This document shows positions 24,595-34,281 of a stretch of 51,247 nt of DNA, piece by piece. The translations under genes were made by a program, and so were the position numbers. This stretch comes from Bacteriovoracaceae bacterium (GTDB taxonomy: Bacteria; Bdellovibrionota; Bacteriovoracia; Bacteriovoracales; Bacteriovoracaceae). A model generated the notes under the pieces. It saw only the letters and a program-made list of their open reading frames with translations. It made no database searches and was not told the DNA's origin. Within the stretch, counting starts at the first letter, position 1. The number at the start of each line of letters is the position of its first letter. The stretch covers positions 1 to 51,247 of the forward strand of contig CANFHC010000022.1 in NCBI GenBank assembly GCA_947446575.1, written 5' to 3'.

Positions 24595-25647
24595 ATGATC
24601 CAGAGAATACAGAAGCTTCTTATCGTCATGATGTTTATTGGATGTGCGAGAGTTCAAACTCTCAATATGGAAAAACACTCTTATTCAGAACGGCCTCATC
24701 ACATCGTTTGGTTTCAAATCGCAGGATTTTCAGAAGAACATCTCCCACTTTTGCGGTTCAATGTCTCTGAAGCTAGTTATAAAACGAGTTTGGAAAAAAT
24801 TGATTGCTTGGGGAAGATGTGGAATTTTAATTTGTTTGGATTGCGGCCAGAAGCGAACATCAGTTTTCTCTCACAAATTAATGGTTCGAAAAATATCAAA
24901 GGTCAATGTGATGATTATCAAGCGCGTCCCGTTTGGGACTATTTAGCTGAGATGGGATATGCATCAAGTATACTTGAAAATGGCTCCAGTGATGAGATGA
25001 GCTTTGAGAAAGCTATGAAGTGTCCACGAAATGGGCTCTTAAATGCAAACAAAGTTAGATTTTACCGCATGGGTCCAGATGCAAATTCACTCGAAGGCAC
25101 TACAAAAAAAGCATTTCATTATCAAGATACATTGGCCAATATCCAAGAAAACATGAATCCAGGGGTCTATTACGATAAGTCATGCCAAAAGAATCTATGC
25201 TATTCGAGCGTCTCAAATAATTTTAAGACACTTTGGTCACAGTTTACGAAAGATCAATTTCAATCATTTTTTCTAGTTCGTGATTTTAATTTCTTGAGAG
25301 CTCTAAAGAAAAAAGATATTGGATATGCCAAAGAATCATTACAAGAAATCGAGAGGATTGTTGGTTGGATTAATTCGCAGAAAAAGGATGATGTGCTCGT
25401 TATTATTACTGGAGCTGAGCCATTGAATATTGAATTCCCGAAAGAGGGAAAAGAGTGGGCAGAATTTGAAAAATCAGGAAAAAATATAATTTATAAGAAT
25501 GCGGCACTTCTGTCACCCGTAATGGCACATGGACCTATGTCGGAAAATTTCTGCGGTCTATTTGATGAATCCGAAATGCTTAAACGTCTCTTGTATAAAC
25601 CTGAAAAAAAACAATTTGACTGGGATTTATTAAATCCGCTTAATTAA
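24595..25647 (+). CDS. Lipoprotein, possible degenerate alkaline-phosphatase-superfamily fold
   Basis: A short signal ends in the lipobox FIGC (Cys17), so the protein is likely lipid-anchored. HIVWFQIAGF near residue 36, RPVWDYLAEMGYASSILENG near 107-126 and the strand LVIITGAEPL near 283 have the rhythm of sulfatase/phosphatase-superfamily proteins. However, I see none of the usual metal-binding Asp/His pattern nor a catalytic Ser/Thr/Cys in the right place, so it may be inactive. The fold suggestion is inference. It is divergent from etfD and its end overlaps convergent hslO by eight bases. No good Shine-Dalgarno precedes the ATG. Confidence 0.65.
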   Translation: MIQRIQKLLIVMMFIGCARVQTLNMEKHSYSERPHHIVWFQIAGFSEEHLPLLRFNVSEASYKTSLEKIDCLGKMWNFNLFGLRPEANISFLSQINGSKNIKGQCDDYQARPVWDYLAEMGYASSILENGSSDEMSFEKAMKCPRNGLLNANKVRFYRMGPDANSLEGTTKKAFHYQDTLANIQENMNPGVYYDKSCQKNLCYSSVSNNFKTLWSQFTKDQFQSFFLVRDFNFLRALKKKDIGYAKESLQEIERIVGWINSQKKDDVLVIITGAEPLNIEFPKEGKEWAEFEKSGKNIIYKNAALLSPVMAHGPMSENFCGLFDESEMLKRLLYKPEKKQFDWDLLNPLN

Positions 25648-26476
25648 CAAATTCTTTTCTTAAAAGTAGATAACTGGTTTTGCAATAATCACATTTTGTT
25701 TCGATTTCATTTTCGTCTGCGGCAAACACATGCTCTATTCCACTACTTTTCACGAGTGAACGAACGCCTTGAACCATCCTTTCACGCGAACAATGACATT
25801 TAAATTTAACTTCTCTAGAGCCTAAAAACACAAGCCCCATACCTTCAATATGTTTTTCGATGGTCTGGTAATCATCGGTGTGCTTAGCATGAAGTTCGTC
25901 CATGCTAGGCTTAATTTTATTCCAGTATTCAGTGATATTTAAAGTGTAATTGGTTTCAATCTTATTAATATTAATTGAAGGCAATTTCATAAGCATGACA
26001 CTTTGGTCACTTTCATCACTTAAAAAAATTTCACTTTTAAGCTGGTATGATTCTCTTAGGATATTGTTAACCACTTCATCAAAATTGACATGATTTAGAC
26101 TGATGATAGATGTATAGGGATGTGTTTCTTCAGGAACTGTTTTAACAACTCGGCATTTTCCATTAATACTTTTTGGAAATTCATTAAAGTCTTCTGGTAA
26201 AAGCAAAGTTCGCATTTGGCCTTGTTCGCTCATTTCAACTTTTAAGCGAAAATAGGGTTCTTCAGAATCAATATAAATCCCCAAACCTTCACCAGGCTTG
26301 AGATAGGAAATCATTAATTGGATTGAAAGAATAGCATCACGGAAATACTGAAAACCACCACCTGTATTGGTGTGGATAACAGCTAAGTCCTGAATCAACT
26401 TTTGTCCCTCTAAGAAGTGCAAAGTGAAGCCGGCATTTTGATCAATAAAACTATACAATCGACTTTCTGAAAGCAT
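25640..26476 (-). CDS. hslO: Redox-regulated chaperone Hsp33
   Basis: Hsp33 is a holdase switched on by oxidation of four zinc-binding cysteines. These are present as C227-X-C229 and C262-X2-C265, with 32 residues between, which fits the family pattern C-X-C-X27-32-C-X2-C. The rest of the 278-residue protein is divergent, but TNTGGGFQYFRDAI near residue 36 and the GVRSL segment after the first pair agree. It is divergent from addB with only about 48 bases between starts. OsmC, thioredoxin and GroESL genes elsewhere in the window have related stress roles. Confidence 0.88.
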   Translation of the reverse strand: MLSESRLYSFIDQNAGFTLHFLEGQKLIQDLAVIHTNTGGGFQYFRDAILSIQLMISYLKPGEGLGIYIDSEEPYFRLKVEMSEQGQMRTLLLPEDFNEFPKSINGKCRVVKTVPEETHPYTSIISLNHVNFDEVVNNILRESYQLKSEIFLSDESDQSVMLMKLPSININKIETNYTLNITEYWNKIKPSMDELHAKHTDDYQTIEKHIEGMGLVFLGSREVKFKCHCSRERMVQGVRSLVKSSGIEHVFAADENEIETKCDYCKTSYLLLRKEFVN

Positions 26477-26524
26477 AAAATCAAATTAACAAAACCAGTT
26501 CATTTTGTCTTGGAGAAAAGCGTT

Positions 26525-28807
26525 GTGCTAGATGTGATCTTTTATCAATCTACAAAAGATCTAACTCATGCAGATACGACTACTGTAAAACCACTGATTA
26601 TTTGCCCAAGTCCTCTAGTTGCAGATGGGTTAAGGCGTTTAATGCCAGATGCGGCAGAGATTATTACTATTTCCAAATGGGTTAGTGACTTTTTAAAAAC
26701 AAATAATCAAAAAAAGTCAAACAAAGCAGAGCTAATGCTTAGACTGTCTTCGGTCTGGCGTCATTATTTTCCCAATGAAGAAGCCCACCTCTTTTTTAAA
26801 GCTTTCGAAATATTTACGGACCTTCGGTCATTTTCATTGAACTTAGATTTGTTGTCGGAATTTTTAAAAGAGCTAGATCCTATTAGTACTAAATCAATTT
26901 TACTTTTTTGGACCTTTCTCGAAAATGAACAAATTATTGATGAGCATAAAAGCTATCAGATAATTTCAGAAATTGAAATCGATAGACCTATTTGGATTAT
27001 TGGATTTAAGCATTTGAGTGGTATTCAGATTGATATGCTTAAAGTTTTAGGTGAAAAAATAGATGTAAATGTTTTTTTCCCTAAGGATGTTTATACCGAA
27101 ACATTGAATAGTGACTGGATCCGTTGGCTTGTTCCTGAAACCAAAATTGAAGTTGAGAAAATAGATAAAAAATTAAAAATAATTTATTTCCCCAAAAATA
27201 AATTAAATATCGTTTTAAAATCATTAAAAAAAATTGTTTCTGAGTTTGATGTCACACTTGCAACACCACATTTAAATTTTAATGCTAGACAAGAGGCAAT
27301 TACAGAAAATCAATTCCTCAAGTCCCAAGAGGATTTGTTTAGAAATAAACGAGATAAATTAATTGAAGAATTAATGCTCGAGTTCGAAAACAAAACGATC
27401 TCCCTTCGAGAGTTCTCAGCTTCGCTAGAGGAAAAGAAAATCAATTCGCTTAAAATGGAAGATTTTATTCTTTATAAAATTGTTACTTTGCTTTTTGAAG
27501 CATTGGCACTTTATGCAGAATTTCAAACGACTGTTGATACTTTTACGTTAAAGGTTTTAAGAGTCATATTAGAACTTAACTCCCCCAGAGTCGCCCTGGC
27601 CACATTAACACCAAACCCAGTCACTAGATTGTTAGAGATTAATGAGCTGCCATATAAAGAAAGCAGCAATGCTCTTGTTATGATTGCTTCTTCAAATTAC
27701 GGACCACTTAAAAGTGGTGAGAGTAAGTATAGTGAAAAAATGGTTGAAGCTCTAAAAGTTATTGCCCCAATAAAAAGAGCAGGTTTGGATTTTTCTTATT
27801 TGAAAAGTGAATTAATTCAAACTTTAAGCGATAAGAAAAACATTCTTCTTATGGAAGAAGGCTTGGAGCTTGTAGATCTGGCTTGGCGAGAAATATTAAA
27901 CGGCTTTGATTTGGAACTTTTAGACACCAATACTGATTATACATTAAAAGAAAAACAAGATTATCTTCACAACAAGATCAAGCCCGGTCCATATAAGTCC
28001 AAGAGTTTCTCTGCCTCTAGATTGCAAAGTTTTATTGATTGCCCAAGGAAATACTATTTTTCTTATGTCGAGAAAGTCGATCATCGCCCCGAAGAGCGAT
28101 TAAAAATTGCTGCTGATGAAATGGGAACTATTGAACATAGTATTATTGAAAAGTATTTTGCTAATAAAAAGATAGAATCAAATTTGATTTTTAATCGAAA
28201 AGAGCACGAAGAATTCTGTCTTTTTGCTTTAGATGAATTTTCAAAAAAGAATAAAATCTTTTTAAATGAGAAAACAAAACTAACAACTTATTATGAACTT
28301 CTTCATTATTCTCAAAATGGAATTGAATTTCTTATAAAGTTTTGCAATGAAAATAAAGCAACTCAAGTTGAGTTTGAACGTCAATTAGGGGACAATCCCT
28401 GGGGCCTTGTTGGTTCTATTGATTGTTTAATTCAATTACCAGAAAATCAAGTTGGTCTGTTTGATTTTAAACGCTCTGGAGCTGCAATTGGATCTAAGAA
28501 GGACACTATGGCCTTTGATAAAATCCAAATATGGACTTATTTACTCGTAATGATCCGTCATCAAAAAATGCAGATTCATAGTTGGGGTTATTTAAATCTT
28601 TCAGAAATAGAAGCTTCGCAAACATATAGCGAAACAGAAACATCTGTATTGAGTGATACGCTTTTGGATGAATTTGAAAAGCTTCTTTTAACTAGTATTG
28701 AAGATGTAAAAACTGAAGTTACATTCTTGGCAAATCCTAGAGTTCCTAAAGTATGTGATTTTTGCGAAGTGCAGATGTTTTGCAACAAAGGGAGTGCTCC
28801 TTGCTAA
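26525..28807 (+). CDS. addB: AddB-like subunit of a helicase-nuclease, PD-(D/E)XK domain with iron staple
   Basis: This is the likely partner of the adjacent AddA in double-strand-break end resection. The N-terminal two thirds look like a worn-down superfamily 1 helicase core; where Walker A should be the sequence reads IICPSPLVADGL, so ATP binding is improbable. The C-terminal RecB-type nuclease contains VGSIDCL and VGLFDFKRS (Asp, then DxK). Cysteines 506, 744, 747 and 753 form the C...C-X2-C-X5-C iron-staple pattern. At 760 residues it is much shorter than B. subtilis AddB (over 1100). The start is taken as GTG 26525, with TGGAGA eight bases ahead; a TTG at 26510 is possible. Confidence 0.82.
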   Translation: MLDVIFYQSTKDLTHADTTTVKPLIICPSPLVADGLRRLMPDAAEIITISKWVSDFLKTNNQKKSNKAELMLRLSSVWRHYFPNEEAHLFFKAFEIFTDLRSFSLNLDLLSEFLKELDPISTKSILLFWTFLENEQIIDEHKSYQIISEIEIDRPIWIIGFKHLSGIQIDMLKVLGEKIDVNVFFPKDVYTETLNSDWIRWLVPETKIEVEKIDKKLKIIYFPKNKLNIVLKSLKKIVSEFDVTLATPHLNFNARQEAITENQFLKSQEDLFRNKRDKLIEELMLEFENKTISLREFSASLEEKKINSLKMEDFILYKIVTLLFEALALYAEFQTTVDTFTLKVLRVILELNSPRVALATLTPNPVTRLLEINELPYKESSNALVMIASSNYGPLKSGESKYSEKMVEALKVIAPIKRAGLDFSYLKSELIQTLSDKKNILLMEEGLELVDLAWREILNGFDLELLDTNTDYTLKEKQDYLHNKIKPGPYKSKSFSASRLQSFIDCPRKYYFSYVEKVDHRPEERLKIAADEMGTIEHSIIEKYFANKKIESNLIFNRKEHEEFCLFALDEFSKKNKIFLNEKTKLTTYYELLHYSQNGIEFLIKFCNENKATQVEFERQLGDNPWGLVGSIDCLIQLPENQVGLFDFKRSGAAIGSKKDTMAFDKIQIWTYLLVMIRHQKMQIHSWGYLNLSEIEASQTYSETETSVLSDTLLDEFEKLLLTSIEDVKTEVTFLANPRVPKVCDFCEVQMFCNKGSAPC

Positions 28808-31800
28808 TCACAAATAAAAAAACTCCTAACTCCGAGCAAGAGCAGGCGATCTTCCATAGCGGAGGAAAACTTCTTTCTGCGGGGGCCGGTTCGGGAAAAA
28901 CATTTGTACTTATCGAACATTTAATTTTTCTTTTAACGAATGTAAAAAAAATGTCACCTGCTCTTGATTGGAATAAAAGTATTTCTTCTGAGCTGTCAAA
29001 AATTGTCTTGATGACTTTTACAAAAAAAGCAGCTGGTGAAATGTCCGTTAGGATGATGAGACGAGTAGAGGAAATTTTAAAAGAAGCTCAAGATGATACA
29101 GACGAAAGTAACGCTCTTTTTTGGAGTTACGTCAGACAAAATCTCTCATTTTTAAATATCACTACAATTCATGGATTTTGCCATCGAATACTCAGAATGG
29201 GATATTGGAGTGATTTTCCTCAAGATATTAATTTAGTTTCGAGCATCGAGCATAAAGATAAGATTCAAAAATTATTTGATAAATGGTTTGCTACTAAACG
29301 CGAAATTCTCGACCCTATTTTCCTAGCAAGTTCACACTCACTGTTGGCCGCGATGGAAGAAATTTTTGCTTCTCCAGAACTACGTGTTTTATGGTCAGCT
29401 CCAAAAATACCTAAAAGTGCGGAAGCGGAGATTGATCAATTTTTTACACAACTACTGGCTGTCAAAGGTTATGCCTCTCTTTTTGAAGTGAGCATCGATC
29501 TTGCCTGTGACCCAAAAGAAGAAAAGAAAAAATGGTTTGAACTTTTAGTGCAATTTAATGACCTGATGAATACCCATGGGACAATTAGTGCTTCCAACTA
29601 CCAAGCATACAGCGCTTATTTTAAAACGATTTCTCGTTTTCCTCCATCAAACTCCAAGGAAATATCGGCTGGCCAAAAAGAGACGATGGGCCAGATCAGA
29701 GAACTAAAAGATGATTTAAAAGATTTAGTTGAAGACTTAAAAGCGATGAGCAACGAGTTTGAAACTTATCAAGAATGGGTTAATACCATTTCTGAATTGT
29801 TTTCATATATCGATTCACACTATTTTGAAATTGATGGCTTCTCTTTTTCTGACCTAGAGTACTACGTTTTACAAGCACTAAAGCATCCAGAAGTTCTAGG
29901 TAAAATCCAAGAAAGTTATTCTTATTTTATTGTTGATGAATTTCAGGATACTTCTTTTATACAGTTTGAGATTTTAAAAAATCTTATTGGTGGAAAACCT
30001 GAAAAAATATTTTGTGTTGGTGATAGAAAGCAAGCCATCTATGGTTTTAGAGGTGGAGAGTTGCAAGTTTTTTCAGATTGCGCTGCTTTATTAGGAGAAT
30101 CCAATAATTATTTTCTAAAAAATAATTTCAGATCATTTTCAGCAATTATTAAATACAATAATGAATTATTTGAAACCGTTTTCCCGTTAGGGATAAAATT
30201 TGAGGGACACGATCCCCATAGTGTAGAAATGGAAGCTCAAGTTATTCCGGCAACTAGTTCAAGCGCCGGAGAAGTTGTTTCACTTCGCAGTGAAGTAACT
30301 GGAGAAGGCGACAAAGATTTAGATCAATTAGAAGCGGAAGTCTTGAACTTACAAGTCCAAGAATTAATAAAACAAGATAGCTTTCAATCGATTTGCATAC
30401 TCTATAGAAAACTAAAACCAAGTGCTTTGCTTTTAGATTATTTTCTAAAAAGCGATATTTCTTTTAGTGCCCAAATCAAAATTCAATTTGGTGATGATCC
30501 TTTAATTAATTTATTTCTCTATTTGATTGAGTTAAAGCTCAATCACAACAATCCAAAGAAAAAAGAATCGACTTATTTCCTACTGGATGCATTGTTTTCC
30601 GTTTTAAATATTAAAAAAATTGAACTTGAAAAAGTCGATCAATTCTTTTTAGATTTAAATTTGTTTGGACTTCGGATTGCGTTTCATAAATTTGTTTTCT
30701 CTATTGGTCTTTCAAACTCTTATCACGCCCAAAACGCGGAAGTTGTCGATGCCATCTGTAGATTAACAAAAGAAGATATTGTGAAAGTGTATCATCTTTT
30801 AAAAAATGATGAAGGTGAAGAATATGCTTGTGAGATGATGAGTGGCGGTGGAGTTGGAAAAAAACGAATTATAATAATGTCCGCGCATGCTTCGAAAGGT
30901 TTAGAGTTCGATGCTGTTCTCTTAGGTGGGGTCCATACAAATGGTCGCTATAATGGAATGAAAGAACACATCGGAAAATTCCCTCATAGTTTCAAATGGA
31001 AAAAATCATTTGATCAAAAGAAATTTTACAAATCTCCTTTTTATCACTTGGAATCTGAAATCTTAAAGTTAAAGGATTTTTCAGAGAGCAAAAGATTGCT
31101 TTATGTTGCCTGCACTAGAGCAGTAAAGCATTTGGCCTATGTTGATCTTTGGAACATTGAAAAAGAGGCGCCAAAAGATCTTCATCTCTATGACAATAGC
31201 TGGATTCAAGCTTTGCGTTTAATAAAAACAACCCAAGTCGAGCATAGTCTTTTTACTCACGCAAAAAAAAGAAATGAAATTGCCTTAATTCAACAGGATT
31301 CTTTAGGACTTTTACCTCAAGAGCATCATGCATCCTTAGGAATGATTTCAGAACTCTCAGTTACCAGACTGGCAACAATTGCCGATTGTCCCTTTAAGTT
31401 TTATCTCCAAAATATTTGCAAAATTGATCCCGGCGATGCTCCAATTCTTTTTCAAACAATAGATGAAGAGGCAGATGAAGTTATTTTTTATTCCTCAAAA
31501 AAAAGAGGAACGGAAGTTCACGGGTATTTATCTAAATTATTTTTGAAGGAAATCAGCGAAGAGATTCTCCCGCTTAAAGAAAAAGATAAAATAATGTGGA
31601 CCTATGATCAGGCGAAAGAATTCCGAAATGGTTTTGAAATCATCAGCGAGCAAATGGTTAAATTTTCTTTTTTTGGGCAAATGATCAGTGGTACACCAGA
31701 TCTCATCTTTGTAAGTGGTGAACGTTTAATTGTTTGGGATTTTAAAACTGGAATTCGTGACGAGGCGGAAGAAGCAAGTTACTGGTTTCAACTTATGAGT

Positions 31801-32040
31801 TATGCTTATGCCTATGGAAATATAAAGCAATTTGCTCAGGATAAAGTAATTGATTTGTCTCTCTTGTATTTAGACCAAAAAGATCTCGTTACAAAGAATT
31901 TTACTCTTAACGAAATTACTCAGACTCTTTTTATATATTGGAAAAAAACCGAGTCACTTAATCAAGTTAATCCACTTCACTGTTGCAACTGCGAATACTC
32001 AAAAATTTGCCAGAAAGGCAAAACATCGACCCTTCTTTGA
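28801..32040 (+). CDS. addA: AddA-like UvrD-family helicase with C-terminal nuclease
   Basis: This ATP-dependent helicase-exonuclease subunit has Walker A SAGAGSGKT at residues 26-34, motif II VDEFQDTS at about 378-385, motif III GDRKQAIYGFRGG, and ASKGLEFDAVLLGG with CTRAVKHLAY further on. The C-terminal PD-(D/E)XK nuclease has GTPDLIF and VWDFKTG. Unusually for AddA, it also has C863 (in ADCPFKFYL) plus C1061-X2-C1064-X5-C1070, the iron-staple spacing found in AddB. The frame extends upstream, but AAGGGAG six bases before TTG 28801 sets the start (1079 residues), with a seven-base overlap with addB and hence coupled translation. Confidence 0.88.
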   Translation: MLITNKKTPNSEQEQAIFHSGGKLLSAGAGSGKTFVLIEHLIFLLTNVKKMSPALDWNKSISSELSKIVLMTFTKKAAGEMSVRMMRRVEEILKEAQDDTDESNALFWSYVRQNLSFLNITTIHGFCHRILRMGYWSDFPQDINLVSSIEHKDKIQKLFDKWFATKREILDPIFLASSHSLLAAMEEIFASPELRVLWSAPKIPKSAEAEIDQFFTQLLAVKGYASLFEVSIDLACDPKEEKKKWFELLVQFNDLMNTHGTISASNYQAYSAYFKTISRFPPSNSKEISAGQKETMGQIRELKDDLKDLVEDLKAMSNEFETYQEWVNTISELFSYIDSHYFEIDGFSFSDLEYYVLQALKHPEVLGKIQESYSYFIVDEFQDTSFIQFEILKNLIGGKPEKIFCVGDRKQAIYGFRGGELQVFSDCAALLGESNNYFLKNNFRSFSAIIKYNNELFETVFPLGIKFEGHDPHSVEMEAQVIPATSSSAGEVVSLRSEVTGEGDKDLDQLEAEVLNLQVQELIKQDSFQSICILYRKLKPSALLLDYFLKSDISFSAQIKIQFGDDPLINLFLYLIELKLNHNNPKKKESTYFLLDALFSVLNIKKIELEKVDQFFLDLNLFGLRIAFHKFVFSIGLSNSYHAQNAEVVDAICRLTKEDIVKVYHLLKNDEGEEYACEMMSGGGVGKKRIIIMSAHASKGLEFDAVLLGGVHTNGRYNGMKEHIGKFPHSFKWKKSFDQKKFYKSPFYHLESEILKLKDFSESKRLLYVACTRAVKHLAYVDLWNIEKEAPKDLHLYDNSWIQALRLIKTTQVEHSLFTHAKKRNEIALIQQDSLGLLPQEHHASLGMISELSVTRLATIADCPFKFYLQNICKIDPGDAPILFQTIDEEADEVIFYSSKKRGTEVHGYLSKLFLKEISEEILPLKEKDKIMWTYDQAKEFRNGFEIISEQMVKFSFFGQMISGTPDLIFVSGERLIVWDFKTGIRDEAEEASYWFQLMSYAYAYGNIKQFAQDKVIDLSLLYLDQKDLVTKNFTLNEITQTLFIYWKKTESLNQVNPLHCCNCEYSKICQKGKTSTLL

Positions 32041-32045
32041 TTTTG

Positions 32046-32073
32046 TTGCGAGCCATTCAGCCTGTGGTAAAAT
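32046..32073 (+). promoter_or_regulatory. Promoter of the barrel/TPR envelope cluster
   Basis: TTGCGA (32046-32051), a 16-base spacer and TAAAAT (32068-32073) lie about 50 bases before the cluster's first start codon, in the only gap ahead of five tightly spaced genes. The -35 hexamer and spacer length equal those of the etfD candidate promoter. Confidence 0.6.
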
Positions 32074-32124
32074 AGTCCTAATTCTATTAGCGTAATGGAT
32101 GATGACATTTAAAGCAGGATGCGT

Positions 32125-32835
32125 ATGAAATCAAAACTTTTGGCCTTGTTCCTTTTGCTCTCTCTTTGTGTAACTTCTAAACTTTTTGCAAGTGAAAAAG
32201 ACATTTATGAATTTTCATGGCTTGATCCTGATAAAGAAGTTTACGTTCTTCAAAATAGAAAGTTTAGAAAAGCAGGTCATTTACATCTCAACGCCGGTGG
32301 AGGGATCACTACTTCTGGAGCATTTGTTGATTCAACATCTATCCAAGGACGCGCGGGATATTTTGTAAGCGAAGATTTTGGATTTGAAGGACTTTATTCA
32401 AAAAATTCAGGAAAAGAAAACACTACAGCACAAGGGGTTAGAAGTTCTGGTCCTCAAGGAACTGGAGTAACACCATTCAGAAGAATTGTAGATAATTACT
32501 GGGGAGTAATGGCGCTTTGGTCTCCGTTTTACAGTAAGATCAACACATTTAATAAAATTGTTTATATGGATTGGATTTTCGGAGTTGGGTACGCACAACT
32601 AAAAGAAAAAAATAACAAACTTGCTTTTCAGAGTGCAGCACTCGCAACAGTTGAATCAATAGAAAGTCATAGTGGGATTATTTGGGAAGCAGGATTGAAA
32701 TTTTACCTTGATCAATCTTTTAGCATAAGAACGGACTTAACAGCTGTTCACTATAGTGCAAATAATATTTCTACTCCTGGAACAACGATGAAATCAAACT
32801 TTGATGCCACTGTATCTTTAGGGTACTCATTTTAA
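32125..32835 (+). CDS. Outer-membrane beta-barrel protein of the myxobacterial gliding-associated type
   Basis: An N-terminal signal peptide (about 22 residues) precedes VYVLQNRKFRKAGHLHLNAGGG, which resembles the start of the outer-membrane barrel family found in myxobacterial gliding and related clusters. The rest alternates amphipathic strands and ends LGYSF with a terminal Phe, as barrels do. Two in-frame ATGs exist; AGG at 32116-32118 touches the first (32119) and lies six bases before the second (32125), which is preferred (236 residues). It leads a cluster with three TPR-type proteins. The family match is by eye. Confidence 0.72.
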   Translation: MKSKLLALFLLLSLCVTSKLFASEKDIYEFSWLDPDKEVYVLQNRKFRKAGHLHLNAGGGITTSGAFVDSTSIQGRAGYFVSEDFGFEGLYSKNSGKENTTAQGVRSSGPQGTGVTPFRRIVDNYWGVMALWSPFYSKINTFNKIVYMDWIFGVGYAQLKEKNNKLAFQSAALATVESIESHSGIIWEAGLKFYLDQSFSIRTDLTAVHYSANNISTPGTTMKSNFDATVSLGYSF

Positions 32836-32850
32836 TTAAGGGAGGGGTCC

Positions 32851-34278
32851 ATGAAGAATTCATTCTTATCAATTTCTCTTCTCGTTTCGATGACCTTTGG
32901 ATCAACAGCTTCCGCATCTATTCAAGAGGCGTGGAAGATTTATCAAAGTGGAAATAAGAGTCGATATCCCCAAATGGTGTCGGAGCTGATTCAAGAGAAA
33001 ATGTATTTTAGCGCGATTCCTTTTATAAAGGAATACTTAGTCACTACAAACAAAGTAAACGATGTTGCAGTTGATAAAGTTTTGGATCAACTCATCACAG
33101 AAGTTGGCGTAAAACAATTTGAAGTTTTACCTACCAATGTTTTAGAAAAATCTAATGCACCAACAATTCGTTATATTTTAGCAAGAAAGGCATTTCGCCA
33201 GGGGAAATATGAATCAGCGCTAAAATATTTAGATAAACCAATTGAAGATTGGAATCCAGTAAAGCCGTTTGCTCTTTTACTTGAAGGAAGTATCTATTCA
33301 GTAAGTAAAAAAGAAGATCAAGCAACGCGAGTTTTTAAAGAGTGTGTAGATGTGGCAGAAGATCATATCAAAAAAGAAAAAGATAAAGATCGTCTAAGAC
33401 AATTAAAAATCAGTAGAGATTACTGCATCGTGGGCATTCCACGTTCACAGTTTGCTATGCAAAAGTTTGAAGCTGCCTATTCAAGTTATCTTGACCTAGA
33501 AAAATCATCTTATATATGGCCGGAAATTTTATTTGAAGAAGCTTGGAATAGTTTCTATTTAAAAGATTATAATAGAACATTGGGAAAACTTGTTACTTAT
33601 AAAGCCCCAGTTTTTAATTACATCTTTAACCCAGAGACAGAAGTTTTAAAAGCCCTTTCATATATGGAGCTTTGTTTGTGGGAAGATTCAAAAAAGACGG
33701 TAGAAAATTTCTATAGTAAATATGAAAACGATAATGTTGCTTATAAAAAATATATCGATTCTATGGGGAAAGATTACAAGTTGTATTATTCGTTAGTAAA
33801 AGATCAAGCTGACGGAAAAATAAAAAATAATGCAATTTTAAACACCGCCTTAGCTTCCATTTCACGCGATCCTGCTTATCTCGAACTCTATAGCTCGTTC
33901 AATGCTGGTAGAGATGAAATTGAGAAAATGAAATCAATTAACAATGAGAAACTACGATCAGTTCTTAATGAAAATCTAAGAGAGTCACTGAACTTACAAA
34001 GAAATTTAATTGGAAGTTATATCCGCGGACAATTACAATTGTTTGCTGCTCAAATCGTAAAAGCATTTGAAGATATGAGTTATATTAAATTGGAAGTCCT
34101 CTCTAAGAGAAAAACCGAACTTTACGGGGATGTTTCAATGTCGGCAGACGGACGCGCTAGAGGTGATATTGCTCAATTAAAAAGAACGGACAAACAATAT
34201 TTTTGGACTTTTAACGGAGAATTTTGGGCAGATGAACTAGGTGACTATGTTTTCTCGCTCAAATCAGAATGTAAATAA
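32851..34278 (+). CDS. Secreted TPR-like repeat protein
   Basis: No exact family recognised. A signal peptide (about 23 residues, ending ASA) precedes an all-helical protein with TPR-like units: FRQGKYESALKYLDKPIEDWN and, further on, FEEAWNSFYLKDYNRTLGKL. The C-terminal region ends in a conserved-looking YFWTFNGEFWADELGDYVF patch. Length is 475 residues. AAGGGAGG gives it a strong ribosome-binding site. It lies 15 bases after the barrel gene and three before the next TPR gene. A periplasmic scaffold role is inferred from repeats and context. Confidence 0.78.
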   Translation: MKNSFLSISLLVSMTFGSTASASIQEAWKIYQSGNKSRYPQMVSELIQEKMYFSAIPFIKEYLVTTNKVNDVAVDKVLDQLITEVGVKQFEVLPTNVLEKSNAPTIRYILARKAFRQGKYESALKYLDKPIEDWNPVKPFALLLEGSIYSVSKKEDQATRVFKECVDVAEDHIKKEKDKDRLRQLKISRDYCIVGIPRSQFAMQKFEAAYSSYLDLEKSSYIWPEILFEEAWNSFYLKDYNRTLGKLVTYKAPVFNYIFNPETEVLKALSYMELCLWEDSKKTVENFYSKYENDNVAYKKYIDSMGKDYKLYYSLVKDQADGKIKNNAILNTALASISRDPAYLELYSSFNAGRDEIEKMKSINNEKLRSVLNENLRESLNLQRNLIGSYIRGQLQLFAAQIVKAFEDMSYIKLEVLSKRKTELYGDVSMSADGRARGDIAQLKRTDKQYFWTFNGEFWADELGDYVFSLKSECK

Positions 34279-34281
34279 TAT

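Noticed and set aside
27490-27520. TGGCAC...TGC resembling a sigma-54 promoter
   Set aside because: Only eight bases separate GG and GC (ten are needed), and it lies inside addB.
28762-28800. ATG start of addA inside addB
   Set aside because: TTG 28801 has AAGGGAG at ideal spacing, and the helicase Q-motif region follows directly.
32041-32118. tRNA or small RNA gene in the gap after addA
   Set aside because: No cloverleaf or T-loop sequence is present. The gap is explained by the promoter and the ribosome-binding site.
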